From positions 124,001 to 188,000 of the forward strand of contig JAPLTX010000021.1 in assembly GCA_026397915.1 (NCBI GenBank): 64,000 bases of DNA, in the 5' to 3' direction. The stretch is from Verrucomicrobiota bacterium. Lineage in GTDB: Bacteria; Verrucomicrobiota; Verrucomicrobiia; CAIQCK01. Position 1 is the first letter of the stretch. Every line of letters starts with the position of its first letter. The notes below the pieces were generated by a model, which was given only the letters and a program-made list of their open reading frames with translations, ran no database searches and was not told where the DNA came from. This document shows positions 1 to 9,148 of the stretch, piece after piece. Position numbers and translations under genes: made by a program.

Positions 1-630
1 ACTCAGGGAGAAAAGGACTGGATCAAACACGGCAGCCCGTCGGGGGCCGAATATGACAAGGTTCGCGGAATGAGTCCCTACGTGGAATGGATTTGGACGA
101 TCAACGGCAGCGAAACCAACATCCTGGAAATCCAACCCCGTCGCTGGGGCAGCCCCGCGAGCAAACTGGCCGAGATCATCCGCAGCGGGCATCCCGACAA
201 GGACGGCCAGCCGCGGGTCAAAGTGCCTGATGACGACCGCCGCCGCGTGTTTCTGTGGATGGACCTGAACATCCCCTACTACGGCACATCGTCCTCGAGC
301 CATAAGACCGAACTCGGCAGCCGCCGGATGATGCCGCTGGACCTCGATGCAACGCTCAGCGACGTCGCCGCGCGCCGCTGCGCCGCCTGCCACCAAGGAA
401 GCCTGCCGCGGAAATTCTACACCCGTGTGCTCAAGCCTGAGAAGAACAGCTTCCTGCTGGCCCCCCTCGCCGCGGAAGCCGGCGGCACACAGAAGTGCGG
501 TCAACCGATCTTTGCCTCGACCGACGACCCGGACTACCAGAGAATCCTGCGGACGTTCACCCCCATCCACACCCTGCTCAAGCAACGCCCCCGCCCCGAT
601 ATGGAGGGATACACGGCGATGTGCGACTGA
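1..630 (+). CDS. 3' end of a secreted CxxCH (heme-motif) protein, hydrazine-synthase-alpha-like
   Basis: The frame is open from the first base, so the start lies outside the window; about 209 residues are visible. It contains a heme-binding type motif, CAACH, near codons 121-125, preceded by a segment rich in Trp, Arg and Asp (VFLWMDLNIPYYGT). This arrangement recalls the large multi-domain proteins of Planctomycetota and Verrucomicrobiota annotated as hydrazine synthase alpha middle-domain-like or PD40/cytochrome proteins. That is recognition from memory, not a search. It is convergent with the sulfatase operon that ends at 664. Covalent heme attachment would place it in the periplasm. The true function is not clear from this fragment. 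Confidence 0.6.
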   Translation, partial: TQGEKDWIKHGSPSGAEYDKVRGMSPYVEWIWTINGSETNILEIQPRRWGSPASKLAEIIRSGHPDKDGQPRVKVPDDDRRRVFLWMDLNIPYYGTSSSSHKTELGSRRMMPLDLDATLSDVAARRCAACHQGSLPRKFYTRVLKPEKNSFLLAPLAAEAGGTQKCGQPIFASTDDPDYQRILRTFTPIHTLLKQRPRPDMEGYTAMCD

Positions 631-663
631 CTCAGTTCGTCAGACTGATGGCGAATCGCGACT

Positions 664-2127
664 TCACGGCTTTGCTACCTTCCATCCGGCTTTCATCTGC
701 GCACCGAGTTCGACGATGACTTTTGCGTGCTCCGGCTTATCGGCGACGTTTTCGTTCTCCTGCGGGTCAGTCTGGTGGTCGTAAAGTTCGCGCGCGACGA
801 TCTCACCCTTCTTGTTTTTCCACTCGACGTAGCGGTAGCGGTCGGTGCGCATCGCGGTGCCGAAGTTGCCGCCTTTCGGATACTGGCTGAACGCGGCCTT
901 CTTCCACGAGCGCTGCGGGTCGTCGAGCAACGGCTTGAAGCTGGTGCCTTCGAGGCCGTCGGTCAGCGGCAGACCGGCCAGTTCACAGAGCGTCGGATAA
1001 ATGTCCACGAACTCCACCAGCGCGTTGGTCTTGCGGCCGGCGGCCTTCATGCCGGGCGCGGCGGCCAGCAACGGCGCGCGCGTGGCGCCTTCATAGTTGT
1101 TGTGCTTGCCGCCCCACCAACTGTGCTCGCCCATGTAGTAGCCGTGGTCGCCCCAGAACACGACAATCGTTCTCTCGCGCAGGCCAAGCCGGTCGAGTTC
1201 GTCGAGCAGGCGGCCAATGCACGTGTCCACGTAACTGATCGCGGCGAGGTAGCCGTGCAGGCACTGTCGGCCGAACTCCGGCGTGATCTTCCGGTCCGCC
1301 GGCACCTTGCCATACCAGTAGAAATCGTCGCCGGAGGTCGCGGCGAACCGCGGCGCATTCTTCGGCACGAATTGGTTCGGCGGCAGCGGAATCTCCTCAT
1401 CGCGATAGAGGTCCCAGTATTTCTTCGGCGCGACCCACGGCACGTGCGGGTTGGCGAAGCCGACGGCGAGGAAGAACGGCTGCTGCGGTTTCGCGGCCAG
1501 TTCGCGCAGCGCGGTGATGGCCTCACGCGTGGTGTCGCCATCGAGCAGGTTGTCATCGCCCACATCAGGCGCCTCGAACGCCGGCCCGGCGTAGTTGGCC
1601 GCGCCTTTGCCTTTCGCAGGCAACCGCCTGCCTATCTTCTTCGCCTCACCGACGTATTTCTTCATCGCATCCCGACCTTCCGGTCCCAGACGCGGCGCTT
1701 TGGAATGCCACGGCGGCACGCTCCATGACGGCGGGTCGTCAATGCCGACATGATAAACTTTGCCGAGGCTGCGCGTGAAATAGCCGTTGTTCTTGAACTG
1801 CTGCGGTAGCGTGACGATGTCCGGCATCGTTTCGCGAAGGAACGGGCCGATGCTGTGGATGCGTGTCGTCTCCGTGTGACGGCCGCTCAGCAGCGAGATG
1901 CGCGACGGCGAACAGAGCGCCTGCTGACAGAAGGCGCGATTGAACACCATCCCGCGCGCGGCGAGCTTGTCGAGGTTAGGCGATTTCACCAGCTTGTCGC
2001 CGTAGCAGCCGAGCTGCGGCCGCATGTCGTCGGAGACGAGGAAGAGGACGTTGAGTTTCTCTGCGGCGCTGAGCCAGTTCACCGCAAACAGCCCAGCCAA
2101 CAAGAGCGTCGTAAACCCGTGTTTCAT
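664..2127 (-). CDS. Secreted sulfatase (arylsulfatase family, formylglycine-dependent)
   Basis: A 487-residue S1-type sulfatase that would hydrolyse sulfate esters, probably on a glycan, outside the cytoplasm. It starts MKHGFTTLLLAGLFAVNW, a clear Sec signal peptide, followed by the metal-binding LVSDDMRPQ segment. The catalytic motif CSPSR has its Cys at residue 72 and is followed by LLSGR; this Cys must be converted to formylglycine by a separate maturase not in the window. The later WGDHGYYMGEH segment is the usual second metal-site region. The start is fixed by the signal peptide and by a 4-bp ATGA overlap with the stop of the upstream sulfatase, which suggests translational coupling. It is the last gene of the operon read from 9001. 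Confidence 0.92.
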   Translation of the reverse strand: MKHGFTTLLLAGLFAVNWLSAAEKLNVLFLVSDDMRPQLGCYGDKLVKSPNLDKLAARGMVFNRAFCQQALCSPSRISLLSGRHTETTRIHSIGPFLRETMPDIVTLPQQFKNNGYFTRSLGKVYHVGIDDPPSWSVPPWHSKAPRLGPEGRDAMKKYVGEAKKIGRRLPAKGKGAANYAGPAFEAPDVGDDNLLDGDTTREAITALRELAAKPQQPFFLAVGFANPHVPWVAPKKYWDLYRDEEIPLPPNQFVPKNAPRFAATSGDDFYWYGKVPADRKITPEFGRQCLHGYLAAISYVDTCIGRLLDELDRLGLRERTIVVFWGDHGYYMGEHSWWGGKHNNYEGATRAPLLAAAPGMKAAGRKTNALVEFVDIYPTLCELAGLPLTDGLEGTSFKPLLDDPQRSWKKAAFSQYPKGGNFGTAMRTDRYRYVEWKNKKGEIVARELYDHQTDPQENENVADKPEHAKVIVELGAQMKAGWKVAKP

Positions 2128-3539
2128 TTTTTTCTCTTCTTCCCCGCCTTCGGCTGATCCAACTTCTTCAGCTCCTCGGCCGATGGCGGCGTCCATTTGG
2201 CGGGCTTCGGATTGTCTACCGTCAGCGGCAGGTCGTCGCCGAATTTCTGCTGGGCCGACTTCAGCTTCGCCAGCATCCGCTCGATACGGCTTGCTTGCGC
2301 GGGATCGTCGGCGAGGTTCTTCATCTCCTCGGGATCGTTTTGCAGATCGAAAAGCTGCGTCACGTTGACTTCGGGATAACGGATGAGCTTCCAACGCTCG
2401 TCGCGCCACGCGCGCTGGAGATGGCGATAGGCAAAGAAGAGTTCGTTGCGCACTGCCTTCGACTTGCCCGCAATGACCGGCTTGAAACTGCGGCCGTCAA
2501 TCCCCGCCGGCATAGGCCCGCCGACGAGGTCGCAAATGGTTGGGTAGATGTCGAGCAGGTAGATGAGCGCGTCGCTGCGGCCTTTCGGAATGCCGGGGCC
2601 GGCAAAGATGAGCGGCGCTTTCATGCCGGCGTCGTATAGGTTTTGTTTGCCAAGCAGGCCGTGGCTGCCGACAGCGATGCTTTGGTCGGCGGAGAAGATA
2701 ACGATGGTGTTGTCGAGTTGGCCGAGTTCCTTCAGCGTCTGCAGGATACGACCCATGTAGCCGTCCATCGCCGTGACAACGGCGTAGTATTCGTGGAGCG
2801 TGGCGCGCAGGTCGGTTTCGGTGCGCGGCCACGGCAACAGCCGCTCGTCACGCACGACCATCTCGCCGTTGTCGAACGGATGCATCGGCAGCCAGTTTTT
2901 CGGCAGCGGAACTTGGTCGCGCTGGTAGAGGTTCGTGTAGTTACCGGCGGCGACGCGCGGGTCGTGCGGATTGGCGAATGCCAAATACATGAAGAATGGC
3001 CGTTCGTCCTTCTTCTCCTTCAGGAACTTCACCGTGTCATCGGCGATCATTTTGCCCGGCTCGCCGCAGGTGCGGTCGAGGTTCTCGTTGATGTAGAGGT
3101 TATAGTCAAATTTCGCCTGGATGAGCGGCGCGGTGTTGCCTTTCTTGCCCTGGTGATAGGTGACGTAACCAGCGTCCTTCATCGAGAGCGGCCAGTTCGG
3201 CGCGTCGCCGGGAGAGATCGGGCCGTTGCCGGCCTTGGCACCGGGCGGAATGAAATCCTTCCAGCGGAAATACGCGTTGCCGCTCAGCAGCATGTTGCGG
3301 CTGGGCGTGCAGACCGCAGCCGAGTTGCCACCGAGGCAGTAAGCGTTGTTGAAGACGAAGCCGCGATGCGCGAGCGAATCGAGATTCGGCGTCTTGACGA
3401 AGCTGTTGCCGAGCGCGGCGACAGAGTCGGCGCGCATGTCATCGGCGAACAGGAAGAGGACGTTGGGTTTGTCGGCGGCCACAGAGCCGGCCGGCAGAGC
3501 GCACAACAGCGCGAGGATCAGCATCAGAATATGTTTCAT
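2124..3539 (-). CDS. Secreted sulfatase (formylglycine-dependent)
   Basis: A 471-residue sulfatase with a Sec signal peptide (MKHILMLILALLCALPAG), then LFLFADDMRADS, the first metal-binding stretch. The active-site motif is CTPSR with Cys at about residue 77, so it is a Cys-type enzyme needing formylglycine maturation. A strong ribosome binding site, AAGGAG, lies about 5 bases before the chosen ATG; the in-frame extension upstream is an out-of-phase reading of the neighbouring gene. The stop overlaps the next sulfatase start by 4 bp. It differs in sequence from its two neighbours, so the three enzymes probably remove sulfates at different positions of one polymer. The substrate cannot be read from sequence. 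Confidence 0.92.
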   Translation of the reverse strand: MKHILMLILALLCALPAGSVAADKPNVLFLFADDMRADSVAALGNSFVKTPNLDSLAHRGFVFNNAYCLGGNSAAVCTPSRNMLLSGNAYFRWKDFIPPGAKAGNGPISPGDAPNWPLSMKDAGYVTYHQGKKGNTAPLIQAKFDYNLYINENLDRTCGEPGKMIADDTVKFLKEKKDERPFFMYLAFANPHDPRVAAGNYTNLYQRDQVPLPKNWLPMHPFDNGEMVVRDERLLPWPRTETDLRATLHEYYAVVTAMDGYMGRILQTLKELGQLDNTIVIFSADQSIAVGSHGLLGKQNLYDAGMKAPLIFAGPGIPKGRSDALIYLLDIYPTICDLVGGPMPAGIDGRSFKPVIAGKSKAVRNELFFAYRHLQRAWRDERWKLIRYPEVNVTQLFDLQNDPEEMKNLADDPAQASRIERMLAKLKSAQQKFGDDLPLTVDNPKPAKWTPPSAEELKKLDQPKAGKKRKK

Positions 3540-3559
3540 GTTTCTCCTTAACACCGCAA

Positions 3560-4981
3560 TCAGCGCAATGGTGTCGGCAAAAAATCCCAGTCCAGCACCA
3601 TCTTCTCCGTCAGCGCGCGCTTCAGCTCCAGTTCGGCTTCCTTGTATTCCGGCTTGCCGGCGAGGTTGTTCAACTCGCCGGGGTCGGCGTCGAGGTCGTA
3701 TAGCTCGAACGTCGCGCGCGGCAGCGTGAAGTAGGCGCGCTCGAACTGCGGCGCGAGTTTGCCCGCCTCGTGCGCCGCCAGAATCTCCTGCCAGCCAGGG
3801 TCCTTCTGGCTGTCCACCGGCGCGACGGCCTGATGCGGCGTGCAGTTGTAGATGAGCTTGAACTTGTCCGATCGCACACATCGCGCGAGGTCAAATGTGG
3901 ACGCGAGGATGTTTGGATTCATGCCGCCATCGCCGCCGTGAGGACCGCGCTCGGCGAAGATGTATTTGCGTCCCTCGAACGGCTCGCCACGCAACAGTTT
4001 CAGGTAACTGACACCGCTCATCGTTTTCGGTGGCTTCACGCCACCCGCTTCCAGCATCGTCGGTGTAAAGTCCTCGCCGCTGACAAGCTGTGTTGTCGCG
4101 CCGCCGGGTTTGACGACGCCGGGCCAGCGCACGATCAGAGGCACGGCAATACCTGGATCGTGCAGCGCGCCCTTGCCATGCGGCAGCGCCATGCCGTTGT
4201 CGCCCATGAAGACGACGAGCGTGTTCTTGGCGAGGCCGCGCGCCTCCAACACGTCGAGCACGCTCTGCACGTCGCCGTCGAGATGCTCCACTTCGGCGAT
4301 GTAGCGTGCGAGATCCGAGCGCACGCCCAGCAGGTCGGGCAGGTGCGGCGGCAGCGTCAACTTTGCGGGATCGGGCACGCCGCGCGGGCCTTTGGCGTCC
4401 CACGTGTGATGCGGATCGCTGAAGCCGAGCCAGAAGAACCACGGCTTGTCCTTCGGCGCAGTGTCGAGGAACGCCGACAGTTTGCCGCCAAACTCCTTCA
4501 GCGCGCCGGCCTTCTCGACGTAGTCCACGCGGTTGGTGAATGTGCGCAGACCGTATTTCAGCATCGTCGCGCCGATCTCCGGCGAAGCGCGCTTGCCGGC
4601 GGCTTGCGGTCCATCGAGGTGATAGCTGCGTCCGCCAACGCCAGTGAAGTAGCCGGCCTTGTCGCGCAACAGATCCGGCAGCGCGGGCAGTTCCGCCGGC
4701 AACGGCGACGTGAACCGCACCATTCGCACCGCCACCGCCGAGCGGCCGGTCATGAGCGTGGCGCGCGACGGCACGCATTGCGGGCAGCCGACGAACATCC
4801 GATCGAAGCGCAACCCCTGCGCCGCAAACCGGTCGAGGTTTGGCGTCTGCACGTCCTTGTTCCCGTAGCAGCCGAGATACGGATAGCTGTGGTCGTCGGA
4901 GAGCAGGAAGAGGATGTTCGGTTTCTCGGCGGCAGTGGCTTGGCTGGAAATCAGTGCCAGAATCAGGACGATGCGTTTCAT
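3560..4981 (-). CDS. Secreted sulfatase (formylglycine-dependent)
   Basis: A 473-residue sulfatase. It has a signal peptide (MKRIVLILALISSQATAA), the metal-binding LLSDDHSYPYLGCYG segment and the catalytic motif CVPSR with Cys at about residue 69, followed by LMTGR. The conserved GDNGM segment lies mid-protein. A GGAGGAG ribosome binding site ends 6 bases before the ATG, which supports the start; this site partly overlaps the end region of the preceding gene, only 17 bp away. The DDHSYPYLGCYGN pattern is common in planctomycete and verrucomicrobial exosulfatases such as heparan- or N-sulfoglucosamine-type annotations. That substrate hint is from family memory and is weak. Confidence 0.92.
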   Translation of the reverse strand: MKRIVLILALISSQATAAEKPNILFLLSDDHSYPYLGCYGNKDVQTPNLDRFAAQGLRFDRMFVGCPQCVPSRATLMTGRSAVAVRMVRFTSPLPAELPALPDLLRDKAGYFTGVGGRSYHLDGPQAAGKRASPEIGATMLKYGLRTFTNRVDYVEKAGALKEFGGKLSAFLDTAPKDKPWFFWLGFSDPHHTWDAKGPRGVPDPAKLTLPPHLPDLLGVRSDLARYIAEVEHLDGDVQSVLDVLEARGLAKNTLVVFMGDNGMALPHGKGALHDPGIAVPLIVRWPGVVKPGGATTQLVSGEDFTPTMLEAGGVKPPKTMSGVSYLKLLRGEPFEGRKYIFAERGPHGGDGGMNPNILASTFDLARCVRSDKFKLIYNCTPHQAVAPVDSQKDPGWQEILAAHEAGKLAPQFERAYFTLPRATFELYDLDADPGELNNLAGKPEYKEAELELKRALTEKMVLDWDFLPTPLR

Positions 4982-4998
4982 GATCTTGCTCCTCCCTC

Positions 4999-5925
4999 TT
5001 AGTAACTGAGCACCTTCCGCACAAACTCGCGGCTCATCTTCAGGCTCTCGCGCAGCGGCCGCGTCGGCTTGAAGTCGCGCTCGTGGGCAAGCTCGATGAT
5101 CGCGTCGCCGGCAAAGTTGATCTCGCGCAACGCCGCGGCGATGGCGGCATAATTCATGTCGCCTTCGCCGAGCGCCTCGGACCACCGACCGTCCTTCTTC
5201 TGGTCGCGCAGGTGAAGAAAGACGATCTGCTTACCGTATTGCCGGATGAACACAACCGGGTCAACGCCGCCGCGCACCAACCAGTTCAGGTCGGGACCGA
5301 GCTTCACGTCGGGGATGCGCGCAAGCGTGCCTTTGAGGTCGTGCAGGTCGTTTTCGACCTCGTAGGTGTGGTTGTGGAGGTTCAGCACGACGCTGTTCTT
5401 GTCGCAAATGGCGATGATCTTTCGCAGCACTTCGGCTTGCGCGTCGAGTTGTTCCGGTGTCTTGAGAACCTTCTTTCCCCACTTCACCGCGCCAACGGAG
5501 GTGCCGAGCGTGCGGCCGCCCAGCTTTGCCAGCCGCGGAATCGCCTTTGCCGCTTCGTCGAGAACCTCCTGATGTTTCGCGCGGTCCCACATCGCGCCAC
5601 CGAAGGACGCGCCAATGACGGGGAGCTTGTGCTTCCGCGACAATTCGCCGATGCGCTCGACGGCGTCGTCAGACAGCAGCGCGTTGCCCATCAACTCAAC
5701 GCAGTCCATGCCTGCGTAGCTCATGTCGGCGAAGATTTGCGGTAGCACGGGCGTGATGTCGTATTTCGGCTGCGTGGCGGCATAGACCCACGGATGTGCG
5801 CCGACGACGACCTTGCGCTTCGACGATTGCCTGTCCGTGGAACAAGCCGTCATGCCACAACCGGCGAGCGCAACAATGGAAGACGCGAGGAAACTGCGGC
5901 GGGAGATTTCGCTGCTGGAGTTCAT
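4999..5925 (-). CDS. Tat-exported sugar phosphate isomerase/epimerase-like TIM barrel
   Basis: A 308-residue xylose-isomerase-like (AP endonuclease 2 fold) TIM-barrel protein. The N-terminus carries a twin-arginine signal, SRRSFLASS, followed by a lipobox-like LAGC, so it may be an exported lipoprotein. The barrel shows NLHNHTYEVENDL and PDLNWLVRGG, matching the metal-binding strands of this superfamily, and ends with a FLHLRDQKKDG and IIELAHERDFKPTR pattern. The ATG at 5925 is preferred because it places the RR motif ten residues in. It sits between the GH42-like gene and the sulfatases with short spacings, so it likely acts on a sugar or sugar derivative released from the sulfated glycan. 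The exact reaction is unknown. Confidence 0.85.
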   Translation of the reverse strand: MNSSSEISRRSFLASSIVALAGCGMTACSTDRQSSKRKVVVGAHPWVYAATQPKYDITPVLPQIFADMSYAGMDCVELMGNALLSDDAVERIGELSRKHKLPVIGASFGGAMWDRAKHQEVLDEAAKAIPRLAKLGGRTLGTSVGAVKWGKKVLKTPEQLDAQAEVLRKIIAICDKNSVVLNLHNHTYEVENDLHDLKGTLARIPDVKLGPDLNWLVRGGVDPVVFIRQYGKQIVFLHLRDQKKDGRWSEALGEGDMNYAAIAAALREINFAGDAIIELAHERDFKPTRPLRESLKMSREFVRKVLSY

Positions 5926-5986
5926 GGTCGCATCTTTGCGGAACGCCGGGCGGCAAATCAAGCAGGCAATCGCTTCAATCACCTGC

Positions 5987-8900
5987 TTACGGACTCAACC
6001 GGATGATCGTCGCCTCGCCCGGCTCCAGTCGCAGCGGAAAAACGGTGTGGCTAGCCTCGATGCGCGACGCCACGGGAAAACCGTTCTCGTAGTCGAGGTC
6101 AGTGACGGACTTGAACGCGCCCTTCACGCGCACCGTGCTTTCCGCCGCCGCATCCGCGTCCGGGTTGAGCGCGCAGAGGTAACGCACGCCGCCTTGCTGA
6201 CGCAGGACGAGTTCGAAAGCGTTCTTGTCATCGCAGACCGCGCGGTCGGTGGCGGCTTCGATCTGTGCGACCAGCTTGTCCACAAATCCGCGGGCGGTCT
6301 TCAACTGCGCGAGCGGTCTGAGCAGCGCGATCACTTTCGACGGGCCTGTGCGAGTTTCGATCATCTCGCCAGACTTCGCAGGGTCATCCACCCACTCCCA
6401 GCGTTTCTTGTCGGAGAAATCCAGCTTGAGCGAACGACCGGGCAGCGTCGCGCTGACGAGCTTACCGGAGTCGCGGCCGAGTTCATCGTAGATGCCAAAC
6501 GGGCCGACGCCGACGACCAGGCGGGGCTTCGCGTTGAGCCACTTGCTGATCGCGCTTTGCAGCCGCTCATTGAGATAGGGCGCATACGGCAGCACGAGCA
6601 CGTCGAAGTCATCGAGCCGCGCGCGGCCGTCGAGGAAGTATTCCTCGTGAACGAGATCGAAGTGGTGGTTGCGCGGGTAGAGTTCCCAGAAAAGGTCGTA
6701 GATTTCCGCCTGCGACGCACCGGTGGGGAAGTTGTTCCGCATCGAGGCGGTCGGCGCGAGCACGCAGAGGCGCGGCGCGACGATGCGACTGTCGAGCAAC
6801 GTGCGCTGGAGCCGCTTGAACTTCTGGAAATAGACCGGCAGCGCCGCAGTGCGGTAGCGCAGCGTGGTGAGCGCGTAGGCCGGGTCGAAGTAATTGCCGT
6901 CGTAGTGGGTAAGGTATTCCGCCGCCGTGTAGGAATACCACCAGACCTGCAGGAAAGTGTTCCACGCCGTCATCCGGAAGATGTGCTTCTGCGTGCCGTG
7001 GCGACGCGGCAGTTCCTCATACATCCGGTCGTGGTCCTCCTGCACGCCCCAGAAGTTCTCGTATTGCGCGATCGGCTTGTGGCCGTTGTGGCGGCTGATG
7101 CTGTTGAGCAACATCAGCGTCGGCATGAACGTCCGCCCGCTGTTATGGAACGCCAGCAGGTCGCACGTGTCGGCGAGGTTCGGCATGTTGAAGCTGCGGA
7201 AAAGGTTGCTGTTGTCGGCCATGACGGGCTTCGACGGGTCGCTCTTCTTCCACGCGCGGTAGATCAGCCGGCACCAATCCTCGTAGCTCGCCTCGCGCCA
7301 CGCTTCCCATTCGGCGGCAAGCGGCTCCGTGCGGCGGCGCTCGATGACGAAGCGGTCGGGCGGCGGCTGGATGGCGTCGAACGACGCATAGCTTGCGCCC
7401 CAACGGCGGTTGAGCGCAGCGATGTCGCCGTGTTTCTTCTTTAGCCAAGCGTGGAAATCCGCCTCGGCGTGTTTGCCGTAGCCGACCTCGCGCGTGCCGC
7501 TCTCCGTGCTGACGAACGGCCCGTAGGCTTCCCACTGGAACTCGTAGAACAGGAAGTCGTCGCGCGTGCGGAACGTCCGACCCATGTCGCCAACGATCTC
7601 GCGGGCGTAGTCGCGCACCGCCGGATGCCACCAGTTGAGTTGCGCGGTGCCGGTGGAACGTTTCGACAACTTCGCCTCTGGCTGGAGGACGTGCAGAATC
7701 TCCGGATCGTCCTTCGTGCGGTCGAGCAGCCACTTCGGCGCCCAACTGCCGTCGTGCAACGTCATGAACAGCAACAGGCAGCTCTTCTTCGGAATGCCGG
7801 AGGCGTGAATCTGCTCCCACTGCTTCTCGTAGCTCGACCAATCGTAGTGCCCCGGCTTGTCGCTGCGCGGGCCGCCGGCACTGGTGCTGTGGACGGGATC
7901 GAAACAGAGCGGCTTCTCCAGTTCCTGAAACTCCGACGAACTGCGGTTGGCGTAGATGATCTGGTTGACGCGACCGTTTCCGCTGATCGCTGGTAGTTCA
8001 GCCTTCAACGGCGCGGGCGTTGAGCGCCAGCGTTGCCCGGCGGCACGACAACGCTCTGTCGCGTCGGCAATGGCGCGTTTCGCGTCGCTGTCGAGAGTGT
8101 CGAGTTCGGCGTTCAACGCGGCGGCCTGCTTGTCGAATGCCTCGGCTTTCGTGACGTTCTTCAGGTCGAGGAAAGCCTCGCCATAAGCGCGATAGAGCTT
8201 CGCCAGCTTCTCCTCCGCCTGTTCCATCCTCGCGCCCAGTTTGGCGGCAGCGATGCGCAGGCAGCGGCGCACGTCCTCTTTCACGAACGCCGACTTCACC
8301 AGCGTCTCGTTGTAGCGCGCCGCGCGGGCGAGGATCGGGTCGTTGCGCTCCTTCAACGCGGCGAACTTCTTCAGCGGCGCGCCACCCAACTCCACGCGAT
8401 ACGGGTCATAGACCCACAAGTCCGCAATGACATTCTCGCCGGCCTTCACCTCGCGAATCTGCACGTCATCAATCCAGAACGTCCCGCGCGCCTCCTTAAG
8501 ATAGAGGCCGATGGAAGCGGGCGAGCCGGCGTCCTTTGGCACGCGCACGTAGCCGGCGCGGTATTGCCAGTCGTCTTCTGTCTTGCGGCGCGTCGGCAAC
8601 AGCTCGATGCTTTTCATCTTCCAGTCGGCCTTCGCTTTGTCCACCGGCCGGAAGTTGAACCGCACGTGAAACGCGCGCTCGTCAAGCTCCGCCGACTTGC
8701 GGAACCAGTAACCCACCTCATAGCGCGCGCCGGCCTTCATCGCCGTCGAACTGCGCGACACAAACGCGCAGCCGTTCTCATCCGGCGCAACGATCTTCAG
8801 CGACTGCCGGCCGCCATGCGCCACCGTGCTGTCGGCGGAATACGGGTAGCGCGTCATGACCGCGTTGCGGTCATCGGAATACCACACGCCCCAGCCCGCG

Positions 8901-9001
8901 ACACCTTGTTCGAAATCGCAGTTGGCAAAGCCGGTGTTGGGTTCTTCGGCCACGAGCGCGGTTGTGGCGCAGATGAGAAACAGAGCAGACAAAAGTTTCA
9001 T
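5987..9001 (-). CDS. Large secreted GH42-like hydrolase with N-terminal carbohydrate-binding-like domain
   Basis: A 1004-residue protein. It begins with a Sec signal (MKLLSALFLICATTALVAEE), then a beta-rich domain (about 25-190, with GRQSLKIVAPDENG and GTFWIDDVQI) of the kind that binds carbohydrate. A helical linker with many Ala/Glu/Arg follows, then a GH42/beta-galactosidase-like TIM barrel from about 340 with FYEFQWEAYGPF and KPVMADNSNLFRSFNM. The segment DFDVLVLPYAPYLN near 740 fits the Rossmann-like domain after the GH42 barrel. It is the first gene of the sulfatase operon and could trim the desulfated backbone. No clear Shine-Dalgarno is seen before the ATG. A decayed copy of its 5' end lies at 16583-16726. 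Confidence 0.8.
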   Translation of the reverse strand: MKLLSALFLICATTALVAEEPNTGFANCDFEQGVAGWGVWYSDDRNAVMTRYPYSADSTVAHGGRQSLKIVAPDENGCAFVSRSSTAMKAGARYEVGYWFRKSAELDERAFHVRFNFRPVDKAKADWKMKSIELLPTRRKTEDDWQYRAGYVRVPKDAGSPASIGLYLKEARGTFWIDDVQIREVKAGENVIADLWVYDPYRVELGGAPLKKFAALKERNDPILARAARYNETLVKSAFVKEDVRRCLRIAAAKLGARMEQAEEKLAKLYRAYGEAFLDLKNVTKAEAFDKQAAALNAELDTLDSDAKRAIADATERCRAAGQRWRSTPAPLKAELPAISGNGRVNQIIYANRSSSEFQELEKPLCFDPVHSTSAGGPRSDKPGHYDWSSYEKQWEQIHASGIPKKSCLLLFMTLHDGSWAPKWLLDRTKDDPEILHVLQPEAKLSKRSTGTAQLNWWHPAVRDYAREIVGDMGRTFRTRDDFLFYEFQWEAYGPFVSTESGTREVGYGKHAEADFHAWLKKKHGDIAALNRRWGASYASFDAIQPPPDRFVIERRRTEPLAAEWEAWREASYEDWCRLIYRAWKKSDPSKPVMADNSNLFRSFNMPNLADTCDLLAFHNSGRTFMPTLMLLNSISRHNGHKPIAQYENFWGVQEDHDRMYEELPRRHGTQKHIFRMTAWNTFLQVWWYSYTAAEYLTHYDGNYFDPAYALTTLRYRTAALPVYFQKFKRLQRTLLDSRIVAPRLCVLAPTASMRNNFPTGASQAEIYDLFWELYPRNHHFDLVHEEYFLDGRARLDDFDVLVLPYAPYLNERLQSAISKWLNAKPRLVVGVGPFGIYDELGRDSGKLVSATLPGRSLKLDFSDKKRWEWVDDPAKSGEMIETRTGPSKVIALLRPLAQLKTARGFVDKLVAQIEAATDRAVCDDKNAFELVLRQQGGVRYLCALNPDADAAAESTVRVKGAFKSVTDLDYENGFPVASRIEASHTVFPLRLEPGEATIIRLSP

Positions 9002-9148
9002 AGTGGCGTTCGTTGTGGTTGGGTTAAGCCTAACAGCCGCCGCCGATTGGTCAACGCTGGGCTGACTGGTTCAAGGCAAGTTCGCCGCGATGATGGCGGT
9101 CGTAAGGTAAAAGTTGCCCTACTTCGTTGAAAACAGTTCAGCCAATCT
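9002..9148. other. Intergenic stretch between the GH42-like operon and the zinc-ribbon gene
   Basis: 147 bp between two co-directional minus-strand genes. It should hold the promoter of the sulfatase operon. I could not pick out convincing -35/-10 boxes. The first bases after the GH42-like ATG (TGGCGTT) recur beside the ATG of the decayed copy at 16726. Confidence 0.4.

Noticed and set aside
727..1728. Long open frames opposite the sulfatase, GH42-like, GH13 and FAD genes
   Set aside because: High GC keeps the opposite strand open; the products are Arg/Val-rich with no domains, while the minus-strand genes have full catalytic motifs.
2128..2409. N-terminal extension of the first sulfatase
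   Set aside because: The added residues are Arg/Ala-rich text from another phase of the upstream gene; the signal peptide and ATGA overlap fix the start at 2127.
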